NCBI RefSeq assembly: GCF_018598585.1
Contig: NZ_JAHESD010000047.1
Span: 1-48,393, forward strand
DNA: 48,393 nucleotides
Reading direction: 5' to 3'
Origin: Chryseosolibacter indicum
Lineage (GTDB): Bacteria; Bacteroidota; Bacteroidia; Cytophagales; Cyclobacteriaceae
Both the position numbers and the translations under genes were made by a program. The notes below the pieces were generated by a model, which had not been told where the DNA came from, did not search any database, and was given only the letters and a program-made list of their open reading frames with translations. Positions 1 to 9,368 of this stretch are shown here, one piece after another (the first letter of the stretch is position 1; each line of letters begins with the position of its first letter).

Positions 1-840
1 ATTCTGGAACAATGGTGTCTTGGGCTTTCCATATCGAACATGAACGTAGCTACTTGCACCTAATGGGGGAAATGGAGAATCATCTGAATCTAAGTAAAGG
101 TCCACTTCCGACCCGTCACCTTCTACATCATAAATTTTCTCAAAACTGTCTGAATTAAAAAGACTTTTGGAGACACTAAGCTTTACTATAACCTTCGAAA
201 CCTTGTACGGAAACGGGATAAAAGCTAATTCCTGATAATTTGAAATTGTACCATTACTATACGATTCACTATTTCTATCAAGAACTTGAGATGTCAAGCC
301 ATTTGTAAAGCGAAGTGATACGCTATAATCAAGTCTTAGAACGGTAAAAGGCAATTGAATTCTTGTATCAATCTGTACAGCAGACAAATTCTGCCCACTT
401 GACAATGACAACGGTTTAACATTTACTTTTAAAGAACTCGCCTCGTGATATCCCTTAAATGTTCCATACCATACTTGCTCGCCCAAACATAAATTTCGAG
501 AGAAATCACTGATAATATTCTCCCCACCATCCTGGTGTTTACAATCAACTAAATTTTCTGTGTATCGCTGAGAGATACATTTGATTTGTACTACAGGATT
601 ACTTGCTTTATACGAAAACGTTTTTTTATAATTAGCCCAAGAATTTTTACTCATGGATAAACCCTGGCGCCATTCCCACGTTTCACCATTTTGAAGAACA
701 AACATCAGGAGGAAGTGACTACTGCACTTAACGTCATTCGCAGAAGTCATAATGTCTATCTCAACATTCATTTCATACTCCTGCGCCAGCAATAAGTTGC
801 ATAGAAATAGGCAAGGAATCAGAAGAAGAACCTTTTTCAT
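1..840 (-). CDS. Secreted hypothetical protein, 3' end cut by window edge
   Basis: An open frame of exactly 280 codons runs from an ATG at 840 to base 1 with no stop, so the C-terminus lies outside the window. Residues 1-20 (MKKVLLLIPCLFLCNLLLAQ) are a typical signal peptide with cleavage after the LLLAQ region, so the product is exported. The rest is rich in alternating hydrophobic residues and has four cysteines in the first ~125 residues (C39, C87, C99, C118 approximately), suggesting a beta-rich, disulfide-stabilised extracellular or outer-surface protein. It starts 4 bases after the stop of the FN3-domain gene upstream on the same strand and is therefore the third known gene of that operon. 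No family is recognised. Confidence 0.8.
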   Translation of the reverse strand, partial: MKKVLLLIPCLFLCNLLLAQEYEMNVEIDIMTSANDVKCSSHFLLMFVLQNGETWEWRQGLSMSKNSWANYKKTFSYKASNPVVQIKCISQRYTENLVDCKHQDGGENIISDFSRNLCLGEQVWYGTFKGYHEASSLKVNVKPLSLSSGQNLSAVQIDTRIQLPFTVLRLDYSVSLRFTNGLTSQVLDRNSESYSNGTISNYQELAFIPFPYKVSKVIVKLSVSKSLFNSDSFEKIYDVEGDGSEVDLYLDSDDSPFPPLGASSYVHVRYGKPKTPLFQN

Positions 841-844
841 ATAA

Positions 845-2926
845 TTAATCTTTACCAACAAATGTTTTCGCGATAGCACCAGTCTTTCCATTAGATAGAA
901 TGGCGCGAATAATGTATTCATATTTATGACCAGGTTGCGCTTCCATATCAACAAATGCTTTGTCATAACCTTTAACGACCTTCCACAAACTCACCGAACT
1001 ACCCGCCTCGCCCCTGTAAATTTCAAATTGCTTTACATCCTTTACATCATGTTCCCATTTGAGCTCAATCTGGTTTGTTCTCCAATTCATTTTACCTGTA
1101 AATGATTTAATCATTCCTGCTGTTACTTTTTGCGTAGATGTTTTAACTGTAATGAGGGGTGATGGATCGGATGATAACCCTTTTGATGTAAATGCTTTGA
1201 TATAGTATTCATAAATCTGATTTGACAGCGCGGTACTGTCTATGTACTCGCGTATTGATCGATTACTGATTTCCTTAATGGCCGTTTCATCGTTTAATAA
1301 TTTTTCTGTGCGATAGATCTTGATTGAAGCTATACTTTCTTCTCCTCCTGTTTCCCATTGCAGCAATACACCTCCTGGTGTAACCCGATAGTTAGTAATC
1401 AATGGCGCAGAAGGTGGTACCAGCTCAGGCTTATCAAGCGCAGCAATTGGAGATTTCTCTGATTGGTTATAACGCTGATCCAAAGCTGTTACAGCATAGT
1501 ACACCTTTGCATTCAGGTTCCTCACTTCAATGGTGTCGCGGTAGAAATTGTCGCGTATGGCAACATCAGTCAGTGGAATGAGTTCTTCATTTTTATTTTG
1601 AGCACGATAGATACGATAGCCGAGAATATCTTTATCTGTATTTTTATTCCATGAAAGGGTTACTATACCAAGGCTATCGACAACACCAGTTAAGCCTGTG
1701 GGTATTACCGGTGGAATAGTATCAACCGGCTGAACCAAGACGGGGAATGAAAGTGTAGGCTCACCATGATGTGGTAAGGCTGCAATGACGAAGTAATTTG
1801 TTACTTTAAGGCTATCAAAGCTAACGCTGCGAGTACCGGGCGCTATATCTTTCACAACCGTTTTAAAGGGACCTTTGTCATTATCAGCGCGCCTGAGTTC
1901 AAAACCTTTTATTATATCATTACCTCGCTCATCAAACTCCCAATCAATGTCTACATGGTTCGCATCTGTTGGTACTGCCCTGTTAATATGAGGAACGTAG
2001 ATCAGTTTATCGGTCCCTTTACCGCTGATAATGTCTGAGGGCGGTCCTGTTTCACTGAATGATGTAACACCACGGACACGATAATAAACAGTTGAATTAT
2101 TATTCGCCACAGAGTCGATATAGAACATTCGTTCTGACAATTTACCATCACGCGTGTTCATATTTGTCAATGGAATATCCGAAAGCCTGGTAAAAGTTTT
2201 ACCATCATGCGACTTTTCAACATAATAACTGATGTAAGTCTTACTAAGAACACCGTAATTCCATGTTAGCATTACACTTTTATCTCCATAGATACCTGTT
2301 AGTTCCTGGGGTTGAGGGAGAGGCTGATATTCATTAAGGCTTACATAGACTGATCCCATTTCTATCTTAGATACCTTATCTGGCGTGAGCGGTATTACCC
2401 TATACAAGTATCTTTCGCCCGGCTTAGCACTAACATCATCATATCCCCATCCTGCCAGTCTTGCTGCTGGATAACACATATCAGCTGCATACATTGAAAT
2501 CATGAATCGCTGTTCAAGCTCTTGAGCCAATGCTATGAATTTTGAAACACCTTTTGCATCATCGCCTGTTAACTGAAATTTTTCACCAAACAACGCTTGC
2601 GCTATTACTGCTGCGTAATTGTTTTTATTGGCTAAGGATTCCCACGAGTTCAGAGGTTGAGGCTTTAACACAGGCACCAGCACAGTCTTTTCAGCCTTTG
2701 GAAGTATTTCATTATTTCGAACAATAGTATACCGTTCAAGCCGATAGCCATATTGATTCCCAAGCTTCCACGCCATCGGTGTATTAACAGCCCATCGAAG
2801 CTGAATGGTGTCTTTCTTGATGTTGGCAATAACACTAACACGCAATGAATCCTGCGCATAAACTGTTACGCTTGTTATTAAATACGTTAGGAGTATTACA
2901 AAGTATAATCGACCACGTGGTATCAT
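845..2926 (-). CDS. Secreted fibronectin type III repeat protein
   Basis: 693 aa. Residues 1-25 form a signal peptide ending VTVYAQ. The body contains several fibronectin type III-like beta sandwiches: about residues 205-300, 305-400, 405-500, 505-600 and 605-690. Each has the recurrent pattern of Trp/Leu in strand B (LTWNYG, LSWNKN, LQWETG, LKWEHD), a Tyr-x-(I/V)-(Y/E)-(R/K) strand (GYRIYRAQ, QFEIYRGE) and a closing YYRVRGV/YYAVTAL strand. An N-terminal ~200-residue region is unlike FN3. No catalytic motif is seen, so a binding or scaffold role at the cell surface is inferred. It starts 2 bases after the stop of the 1523-aa gene and ends 4 bases before the next one, so the three are very likely co-transcribed and may act together. 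Alternate shorter starts exist but only this one keeps the signal peptide. Confidence 0.85.
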   Translation of the reverse strand: MIPRGRLYFVILLTYLITSVTVYAQDSLRVSVIANIKKDTIQLRWAVNTPMAWKLGNQYGYRLERYTIVRNNEILPKAEKTVLVPVLKPQPLNSWESLANKNNYAAVIAQALFGEKFQLTGDDAKGVSKFIALAQELEQRFMISMYAADMCYPAARLAGWGYDDVSAKPGERYLYRVIPLTPDKVSKIEMGSVYVSLNEYQPLPQPQELTGIYGDKSVMLTWNYGVLSKTYISYYVEKSHDGKTFTRLSDIPLTNMNTRDGKLSERMFYIDSVANNNSTVYYRVRGVTSFSETGPPSDIISGKGTDKLIYVPHINRAVPTDANHVDIDWEFDERGNDIIKGFELRRADNDKGPFKTVVKDIAPGTRSVSFDSLKVTNYFVIAALPHHGEPTLSFPVLVQPVDTIPPVIPTGLTGVVDSLGIVTLSWNKNTDKDILGYRIYRAQNKNEELIPLTDVAIRDNFYRDTIEVRNLNAKVYYAVTALDQRYNQSEKSPIAALDKPELVPPSAPLITNYRVTPGGVLLQWETGGEESIASIKIYRTEKLLNDETAIKEISNRSIREYIDSTALSNQIYEYYIKAFTSKGLSSDPSPLITVKTSTQKVTAGMIKSFTGKMNWRTNQIELKWEHDVKDVKQFEIYRGEAGSSVSLWKVVKGYDKAFVDMEAQPGHKYEYIIRAILSNGKTGAIAKTFVGKD

Positions 2927-2928
2927 TC

Positions 2929-5900
2929 TTACTTAATGAAATTATAATAATCAAAATAGGCCTCTGTACCCTTTGTCCCGTCGGGCATTACATACTGGAA
3001 TTTCACTTTATAGTACCCTGACCGAACAAACTTGTAATAACCATTAATTATATAGTTGTATTGTGCCTGGGATGGTGTGTCAAAGAAACGATTTACAATC
3101 TTATGTTGAAGATCAATAAAGTCTTCTTTATATATCTGTGGCAGGTTGTATATATAAGGTATCCATTTACGGGCGTATCCATTGAAATTATTTAACTCTA
3201 CTTCTGTTAAGTATGAGGTTGATATAGGAATTGCTTTAATAGGAGGAAGACCCAAAATATTAACATCCCGCTCTAATTTTATCCCTGCAACGGGATAATT
3301 TTGGTAAAGTATTGGAGAAATATCTTGCTTATAATACTCATCGTCCAATACCGCAGTGGCATTAACAGTTGGCTTAAATCCACTAAACTCAGTTCCCACA
3401 AGTTCTGTTACATCAAACGGCTCACCTGATGATATTTCATATCTGAGGTCTATAACATCTGAAGCCAACCTTCCAGCAGCTGCACTGCCCTTTGTTATAC
3501 TTTGAATTTTTTCTGCCAATGTATTATGACGGCTGGTTGTAAACTGATACGCGAGTAAAACTCGGCCAACATCGGAACGTATAAGTGTAGAGGCTTGCTT
3601 ATTAGCTACAGTGATTATATCATCTTCATTACCCACGTTTACACTTTCTGCAACTGGTGTATTTTGAATCGCGCTACCATCTTTATTTAAAGTTACCAGG
3701 TTAAAACTATACTCTTTCTGTGACATTAAATCTGGCATGTTATACTTAATTCTGTTGCTTGCAGCGTCATAGATGAAGCCAAGCGATTGCTTGCTACCAT
3801 CGGCTAGGAGAAATTGAACCTCATGTTTAAAATCTTGTGAGAATAGATAACTCTGACCCCGCTTTAACTGAACATAAGCATTTCGCGACTCTCCTTGCAG
3901 AAAGAATTTCTGATCAACAACTGGATAAGAATACTCAACATTATTAATAGGAATTACATCTGGCGCAATACCTGTGGAGAAGCTTGCTTCCATAAGTTCT
4001 TCCGCCTTTAAGCCTGCGGTATATACAGTAACCCATTGCCCTCTTTGCCATTCCTCAAAGCCAACTCTTACTATTGCTTTTAACGACTTACCAGGCGGTA
4101 ACACTTCAGTGGAATAGAAAGATACGGCATCCTTATTCTGAGTCCATACCAGCTTCCCCGGAATTGATGTGCTTCCATCTTTTACATCGAAGCTAATCAG
4201 TTGTATACGGTAGGCTTTCACTCCACGATCATCTTCGACTTCAAATGGCACACCCATTTTCATTACAAAGGTAGCCTGGGGGGCTGCGAACACATCAACA
4301 TCTTTTGAATTATCACGTGGAGACAAATCACTGATCATTCTCATATCCAAGGGACTTCCACCTGGTATTACAAGATCACACTCCTCTCCTACTGTAAATT
4401 TAAATTTGCAACTTCCGGATACCAACCCTCCGAGTACGTTAAATTTTACGGCTAAGTACCCTTTGAACCATGAAGGGTTAGGAAGTTTTGCTTGGATCAA
4501 CGCAGCAGCTGCGCCTTTGATGATAGGAACTTTTGCTTTTATGAAAGTGAGGTTTACCTTGACACCCAGTTCGCCTTGCAAGTAAGCATACCCTTGTCCA
4601 TTCGCATACCATCCATCAAAACCAATTTTACCACTTCTCCCCTTACACTGTACATCATTATAATCTTTAAGCATAATGTCGAAGCCCATGCCTGCAGCAA
4701 AGTTTGCATACAATATCAAAAAGGTGATATCGCCAGTTGCAACTCGCAGGCTAGAGCCGAATGCCAGGCCTTTTCCATCACCTAATGCGTTTAGATCACG
4801 CATGTAATCGAGTTGCTGAAGATCTACGCCAAGAATATCCGCCACCTCTTTGGGTGGTGGAGGTGATGCAGGAATTTGAGAACCTAACATAAAATAGGAT
4901 CCTGTCTCAACACTTACGATGTTTTGAATAGTCATCTTCAAGCCGAGGCGATCGGTGGGCGTCCCCATATGGATGTACCAATCTTGAGGATCAATATGTA
5001 ATACAGCCCAGCCTGCTCTGTTACCTGATGCGGCTCCACGCACAAATCCCCCGACAGTTGTTACGTAGAGATCGAATGTGGCATGGAGCGATTGCTGTGT
5101 AAAATCATATTGAATTCCCATGGCTGCAGCAAAGCCGTCCTGTCCGGGCTTTTGTGTTGCCGGGAATATCTTATCCGGTACTTTATCTGGTTCGTATTGC
5201 TTTAACTTCGTAAGCATATCCTCCATACCAGGATTCTTGGCGAGGTATTCCTTCTCCATCTCAGCAATCTTTTTCATTTTATCACCTACAAATTTTTCAA
5301 TATTCTCAGTACCAGGAATCTTACCAATGAACTTTGCAAAGCCATAAAATCCTATGAAGTTCAAACCTCCCGAACGATTGAATGCTACTTCAAACGCTGC
5401 CTCTCCGTTGACAGCAGCATCATTTGCTACATTAAATAAGACAGAAGCTTTAATACCTAAGGCAGTACCCGAATCAGGTACATATTTAGCTCCAGTAGGA
5501 GATGTAGCATCAGCGCCGTCGCGCTTCATGCGATTTGAAATACCACCACCAAAACCTTTAAGATTTACTGGAGGAAACGCAGGAATACCTTCACCAGGCA
5601 AAGCAACAAGACCATCAACGAACCAATATCTAAACTCCTTTTTACCAAACATTCCCCTGGCCTTAACATCAAGTCCTTTTAGTACTTTATCAAATGTTAA
5701 TTGAATGTTACCGCTAAAGCCATCTCCATATACAGGATCGTTATTTAGTATTAGCAGTCCTCCTTTGATGGTTACTACTTCCGCTATCTTGGCGTTTACT
5801 TCAACACTATTAAGAATTAATTTTTTATAATGCCATTGTTGCCGCGCCTCCTCGCCTTGTATAGATTTTTCTGTCAGATCACCAACAAATTCAAGGCTTG

Positions 5901-7500
5901 TACTTCCTGTAAAAAGGTTTTCTCCCAGAGTAAGTTTAAGATCCATACCTAGACCAACCTCATCTCCATTGGTCCTTAAGCCAATACGTTTTACAGAAAC
6001 CGGGAAATTCATCATGGCCAATTCTCCTTTGTATCCAAAATACTCAGCGGTAAAACGAGGAGCATCTGTTTTAAGACGAAGACTTCGGAATTCAATTCCT
6101 TTAAATTGTGCTATTGATTTACCAGAGACATCTTCGGAGGATGATCCGTCAAGTCTTGCTTCGATATTCAAACTTCCGTGAAGCAACGCTTCTGGCTTGA
6201 ACTTGTCATCAACTACCTTTAACTCCACATATGAATTAGGTAGTAGTTGGGCTTTTGCATGAAATACATCAAAAGAAACTGTGTCAAGAGATTTTACTTT
6301 AAGAAAGTACTCATTCTCCATGGTAATTATTGCGTCATATCCCAGGTTAGAATTCTCTGACACCGGAAGTCCGATGGCTCCTGAAAAGCCTGCTGAAGTT
6401 AATTGATTTGCTTCGAGCTCTATACCAAAAGCATCGACGGAAAACCTCCACCCCGAAGCACTCCCTTCATTAATAGGCAATATACCTGCAGCTGCAAAAG
6501 AACCACTTACCCCATTGTTATCAATAAGTAAATTATTGGACTCAAAGGAAACACGTTTATTTCCTCTCTTCACAAACTGCTTTGGAAGCGTAATACTTAA
6601 ATCTTTTACAAACACGCCACGCCAAAGAGCGATGTTGTCGGGAATCAAATAGTTCTGTTTGTAGTTTAGAGGAAATGCTACTGAGGGATCATTTCTGTAA
6701 TCGCTCATGTCGAAAACTGCCTTACCTAAAGTGAATATAAAACCTTCAAGACCATTGATCTGAAACGGTGGTAAAGAGATATTTACCAGAAGGTCATTCC
6801 AATCTCTGATAACTGTAGCAAAGGCACCTTTGACTCTTCCATTGACTTTATTACCTGTAGAATCTATAGGCGACATCATGCTCTCAGGAAACTCAACCTC
6901 GGCAGCAATGCCCATCTCGCGGAATCCCTTACAATCAACCGAAACATATGTGAGCTCTTTTGCTCTTCCTGTATTTTTATCAAATGATCCCTTCAATTTA
7001 AGCGCAGCTGTATTGCCGTTAATGGGTATGCTAAAATCGCCCATTAATACCAGCGAGGCATCTCCAATTATATCTCCTGTATGAGACAGCTTAATGCCCT
7101 GTGCACCAAAAAAAAGCAATTTATCATCTTGAGGAATTTTTATTCTGGCAAATAATGTAAGCTCACTGTGTGTTGTTTCGAGACGCATATCACTAACAGC
7201 AATTGTTACTTCCATATTGCCTACAGTTTTCTTTATGCCGATAGGAAGAATATTCATATCAGCATAAGTCAACGACTCTGTGTAATTGTTGGATTGATCG
7301 AGTTTATAAAATGTTTCCGTAGCTTTTCTCTGTTCTTCCAGCCATGATGGAGTTGGAGTATTTTGTGCCGTTTGAGCACTAATATTTGTAACTACAAGAA
7401 AACATACCCATACAAAGAGTTGAAATATAAATTTCTTCCTAACGAACACAGGTATATCAATTGAAAGCGAGCTAGTACTGATAACAGATATGGGGTACAT
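2929..7500 (-). CDS. Very large secreted beta-repeat protein, unknown function
   Basis: 1523 aa. The first 43 residues contain a signal peptide (charged RKK near residue 21, then FIFQLFVWVCFLVV, ending NISAQ). A GTG codon just before the RKK could be the true start, which would give a normal-length signal. The mature part is Gly- and Asp-rich with long runs of alternating hydrophobic residues, as in beta-helix or beta-sandwich repeat proteins. Around residues 820-900 it carries WAVLHIDPQDWYIHMGTP and a PASPPPP proline stretch. The last ~450 residues look like Ig/FN3-like strands. There is no T9SS CTD that I can identify. It is the first gene of the operon with the FN3 protein and the partial secreted protein. 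I cannot assign a family; a structural cell-surface or extracellular matrix role is only an inference. Confidence 0.85.
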   Translation of the reverse strand: MYPISVISTSSLSIDIPVFVRKKFIFQLFVWVCFLVVTNISAQTAQNTPTPSWLEEQRKATETFYKLDQSNNYTESLTYADMNILPIGIKKTVGNMEVTIAVSDMRLETTHSELTLFARIKIPQDDKLLFFGAQGIKLSHTGDIIGDASLVLMGDFSIPINGNTAALKLKGSFDKNTGRAKELTYVSVDCKGFREMGIAAEVEFPESMMSPIDSTGNKVNGRVKGAFATVIRDWNDLLVNISLPPFQINGLEGFIFTLGKAVFDMSDYRNDPSVAFPLNYKQNYLIPDNIALWRGVFVKDLSITLPKQFVKRGNKRVSFESNNLLIDNNGVSGSFAAAGILPINEGSASGWRFSVDAFGIELEANQLTSAGFSGAIGLPVSENSNLGYDAIITMENEYFLKVKSLDTVSFDVFHAKAQLLPNSYVELKVVDDKFKPEALLHGSLNIEARLDGSSSEDVSGKSIAQFKGIEFRSLRLKTDAPRFTAEYFGYKGELAMMNFPVSVKRIGLRTNGDEVGLGMDLKLTLGENLFTGSTSLEFVGDLTEKSIQGEEARQQWHYKKLILNSVEVNAKIAEVVTIKGGLLILNNDPVYGDGFSGNIQLTFDKVLKGLDVKARGMFGKKEFRYWFVDGLVALPGEGIPAFPPVNLKGFGGGISNRMKRDGADATSPTGAKYVPDSGTALGIKASVLFNVANDAAVNGEAAFEVAFNRSGGLNFIGFYGFAKFIGKIPGTENIEKFVGDKMKKIAEMEKEYLAKNPGMEDMLTKLKQYEPDKVPDKIFPATQKPGQDGFAAAMGIQYDFTQQSLHATFDLYVTTVGGFVRGAASGNRAGWAVLHIDPQDWYIHMGTPTDRLGLKMTIQNIVSVETGSYFMLGSQIPASPPPPKEVADILGVDLQQLDYMRDLNALGDGKGLAFGSSLRVATGDITFLILYANFAAGMGFDIMLKDYNDVQCKGRSGKIGFDGWYANGQGYAYLQGELGVKVNLTFIKAKVPIIKGAAAALIQAKLPNPSWFKGYLAVKFNVLGGLVSGSCKFKFTVGEECDLVIPGGSPLDMRMISDLSPRDNSKDVDVFAAPQATFVMKMGVPFEVEDDRGVKAYRIQLISFDVKDGSTSIPGKLVWTQNKDAVSFYSTEVLPPGKSLKAIVRVGFEEWQRGQWVTVYTAGLKAEELMEASFSTGIAPDVIPINNVEYSYPVVDQKFFLQGESRNAYVQLKRGQSYLFSQDFKHEVQFLLADGSKQSLGFIYDAASNRIKYNMPDLMSQKEYSFNLVTLNKDGSAIQNTPVAESVNVGNEDDIITVANKQASTLIRSDVGRVLLAYQFTTSRHNTLAEKIQSITKGSAAAGRLASDVIDLRYEISSGEPFDVTELVGTEFSGFKPTVNATAVLDDEYYKQDISPILYQNYPVAGIKLERDVNILGLPPIKAIPISTSYLTEVELNNFNGYARKWIPYIYNLPQIYKEDFIDLQHKIVNRFFDTPSQAQYNYIINGYYKFVRSGYYKVKFQYVMPDGTKGTEAYFDYYNFIK

Positions 7501-8289
7501 ACGAGTTAACTATGATTATTATTAAGAAAATAATGATGGTTTAACCACAGAGGAGCATTTAGCACAAATCTTAGAATAGACCTGACAGGTAAGCAAGAGG
7601 GGTTTTTCATCATAAAAAATTCCAGTTAGGACTACAAAAATCCGAAATCCATACTTCACCGATGCTTCAAATACCAATAAATTATTACATTCATATTGGT
7701 TATTTGAAATTCTACCTTCACCTATCTATATCGTACTAAAAAAGGAAATCTTTATAAAAAGAGGGCTTTTGCCTGTATTTAAACAAACAAAAACTTACAT
7801 CTGTTAAAAAGGACATTTTTCTATAACATAAAAAGTAATGAGTACCTTTCACTGCTCATCGCAATGCTACACCTTTTACCACCCAGAAAACGATTTTTTT
7901 TCCAAATTTTTCACCCATACCTTCTGTAAAGTCATTCTCTTTAATTAAGGCCATTTTTTTAATGATTTTTAAGTTAAACAATTATTTACGTATCGCATCT
8001 CAGACAACCCGCGGTGTTATCATTGAATTGATGTTTCAAATATAGGCTGGCAGACCGCAGTTAGTACGCGGACTATAATTCAAGTAAATATTTTTTTAAC
8101 TTTTTTTTAGAACCTGACAAAATTGCCGGAAAATCAATGAAACCTGACTCTGGGTTCGACATGCATCCGTCATGCTTATATTGTCAGTATACCCTGATGT
8201 TAGGTGATAGGGATTGGGGATGGGTATTTAATTAAGCTATTCGTTTGTTTAATTGGGTCATACCAATTTTTTGATCTAAATTTTAGAAT
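7501..8289. other. Divergent intergenic region between secreted operon and chromate module
   Basis: About 790 bases with no open frame of coding character. It is very AT-rich with poly-T stretches. It must hold the promoter of the large minus-strand operon and that of the plus-strand ChrB-AraC gene. A fragment TGGCAGACCGCAG at about 8047 resembles the arms of the hairpins found at 40.7 and 41.3 kb, but no partner arm is visible. Confidence 0.5.
7565..7597 (-). promoter_or_regulatory. Possible Bacteroidota-type promoter of the secreted operon
   Basis: Read on the minus strand, TTG is followed after 20 bases by TAAGATTTG, close to the Bacteroidota consensus TTTG / TAnnTTTG with one extra base in the -7 element. 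It lies about 65 bases upstream of the ATG at 7500. Pattern match by eye only. Confidence 0.3.
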
Positions 8290-9132
8290 ATGAAATGGAT
8301 TACGCGAGAAAGGCCAAAGATAGACCGCATTGCATGCCCCTGGCTGATTAAAAGATTTGTAGATAATGAAGCTGAATTCATGTATGTTCCTTCGGATAAG
8401 GTAATTCAACTATCGAAAGAGCACGGGGCCATTCCGTTTGATATCCCAAATGTCGAGTATACACATTATGGGGACGAATGTACCTTTGACTACATTATAA
8501 AAAAGCATAAGATAGCAGATCCGGCGATTCAAACTTTGGCTATTATTGTCAGAGGTGCTGACACTGATCGTCACGACCTTGCAAGTCAGGTTGCAGGTCT
8601 TTGGGCTATCTCTGCCGGAATGGCTTACAACATTACAAATGATTATGAACTTTTAGCGCAAGGGATGATTGTATACGATGGTCTTTATACATGGGCAAAG
8701 TTGTTACAACATGAGAAGCATACTCAAAATCCTTTTGAGAACACCCTTCGGGATGTATACCAAAAGTTTCTTAGTGAAAAGAAGAAAAGCAAAGATGTAC
8801 CAGGCTGGGCAAAAGAACTAAAGGAGATTATACAAGACCAGATTGATACCAATCTGACGTTAAGTTTGAAGGAAATATCTCATAGCCTTAATGTGCATCC
8901 ATCTTATTTGTCGCGCGAATTCTCTAAGTACTTTGGCGATCTCTCTTTTGGCGATTACATTCGTAAGTTGCGCATAGAAAAATCCATTGAATTACTCAAA
9001 GATCCCAACTACTCACTTGCAGAAATCGCATACCTTACAGGCTTCTCAGATCAAAGTCACTTCAATCGGATATTCAAGAATCTTATAGGAAAAACACCAG
9101 CTGTTTATCGCAAAAATTTGCGTGAAAAGTAA
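8290..9132 (+). CDS. ChrB-type chromate sensor fused to AraC family DNA-binding domain
   Basis: 280 aa. Residues 1-150 match the ChrB C-terminal / Chrome_Resist family: the N-terminus reads WITRERPKIDRIACPWLIKR, followed by PFDIPNVEYTHYGDECTFD, IIVRGADTDRHDL and VYDGLYTW, all conserved in that family. Residues ~175-280 are an AraC/XylS double helix-turn-helix, with the typical signatures LNVHPSYLSREFSKYFG and IAYLTGFSDQSHFNRIFKNL then GKTPAVYR. In classical ChrB the sensor domain follows a different N-terminal domain, so this arrangement is unusual. The next gene, 236 bases downstream on the same strand, is the chromate transporter, which makes it the likely target: the protein would sense chromate (or a reduced form) and control chrA. 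A direct chromate-detoxifying role for the N-terminal domain is also possible. Start ATG chosen because the family begins within the first residues. Confidence 0.9.
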   Translation: MKWITRERPKIDRIACPWLIKRFVDNEAEFMYVPSDKVIQLSKEHGAIPFDIPNVEYTHYGDECTFDYIIKKHKIADPAIQTLAIIVRGADTDRHDLASQVAGLWAISAGMAYNITNDYELLAQGMIVYDGLYTWAKLLQHEKHTQNPFENTLRDVYQKFLSEKKKSKDVPGWAKELKEIIQDQIDTNLTLSLKEISHSLNVHPSYLSREFSKYFGDLSFGDYIRKLRIEKSIELLKDPNYSLAEIAYLTGFSDQSHFNRIFKNLIGKTPAVYRKNLREK

Positions 9133-9368
9133 AAAGTATTCAAATCAGTAATTCCTATTCAAGATTTTCAACCCTCCGTGTAGTAGCGTTGCGTAAGTTT
9201 CTCTTATGTCAAAACAGGTTAACCTAATACATATTTGCGCTGCCTACTTTTAGACTGATTTAATCATTTCTGCTTAAACGTCGGATAAGGATATTCATTC
9301 TCGTAAGCAATTGTGGTTACACCTTTTTAATCAGACGAGACCTAAAGAAATAGACTTAATTTGAACCA

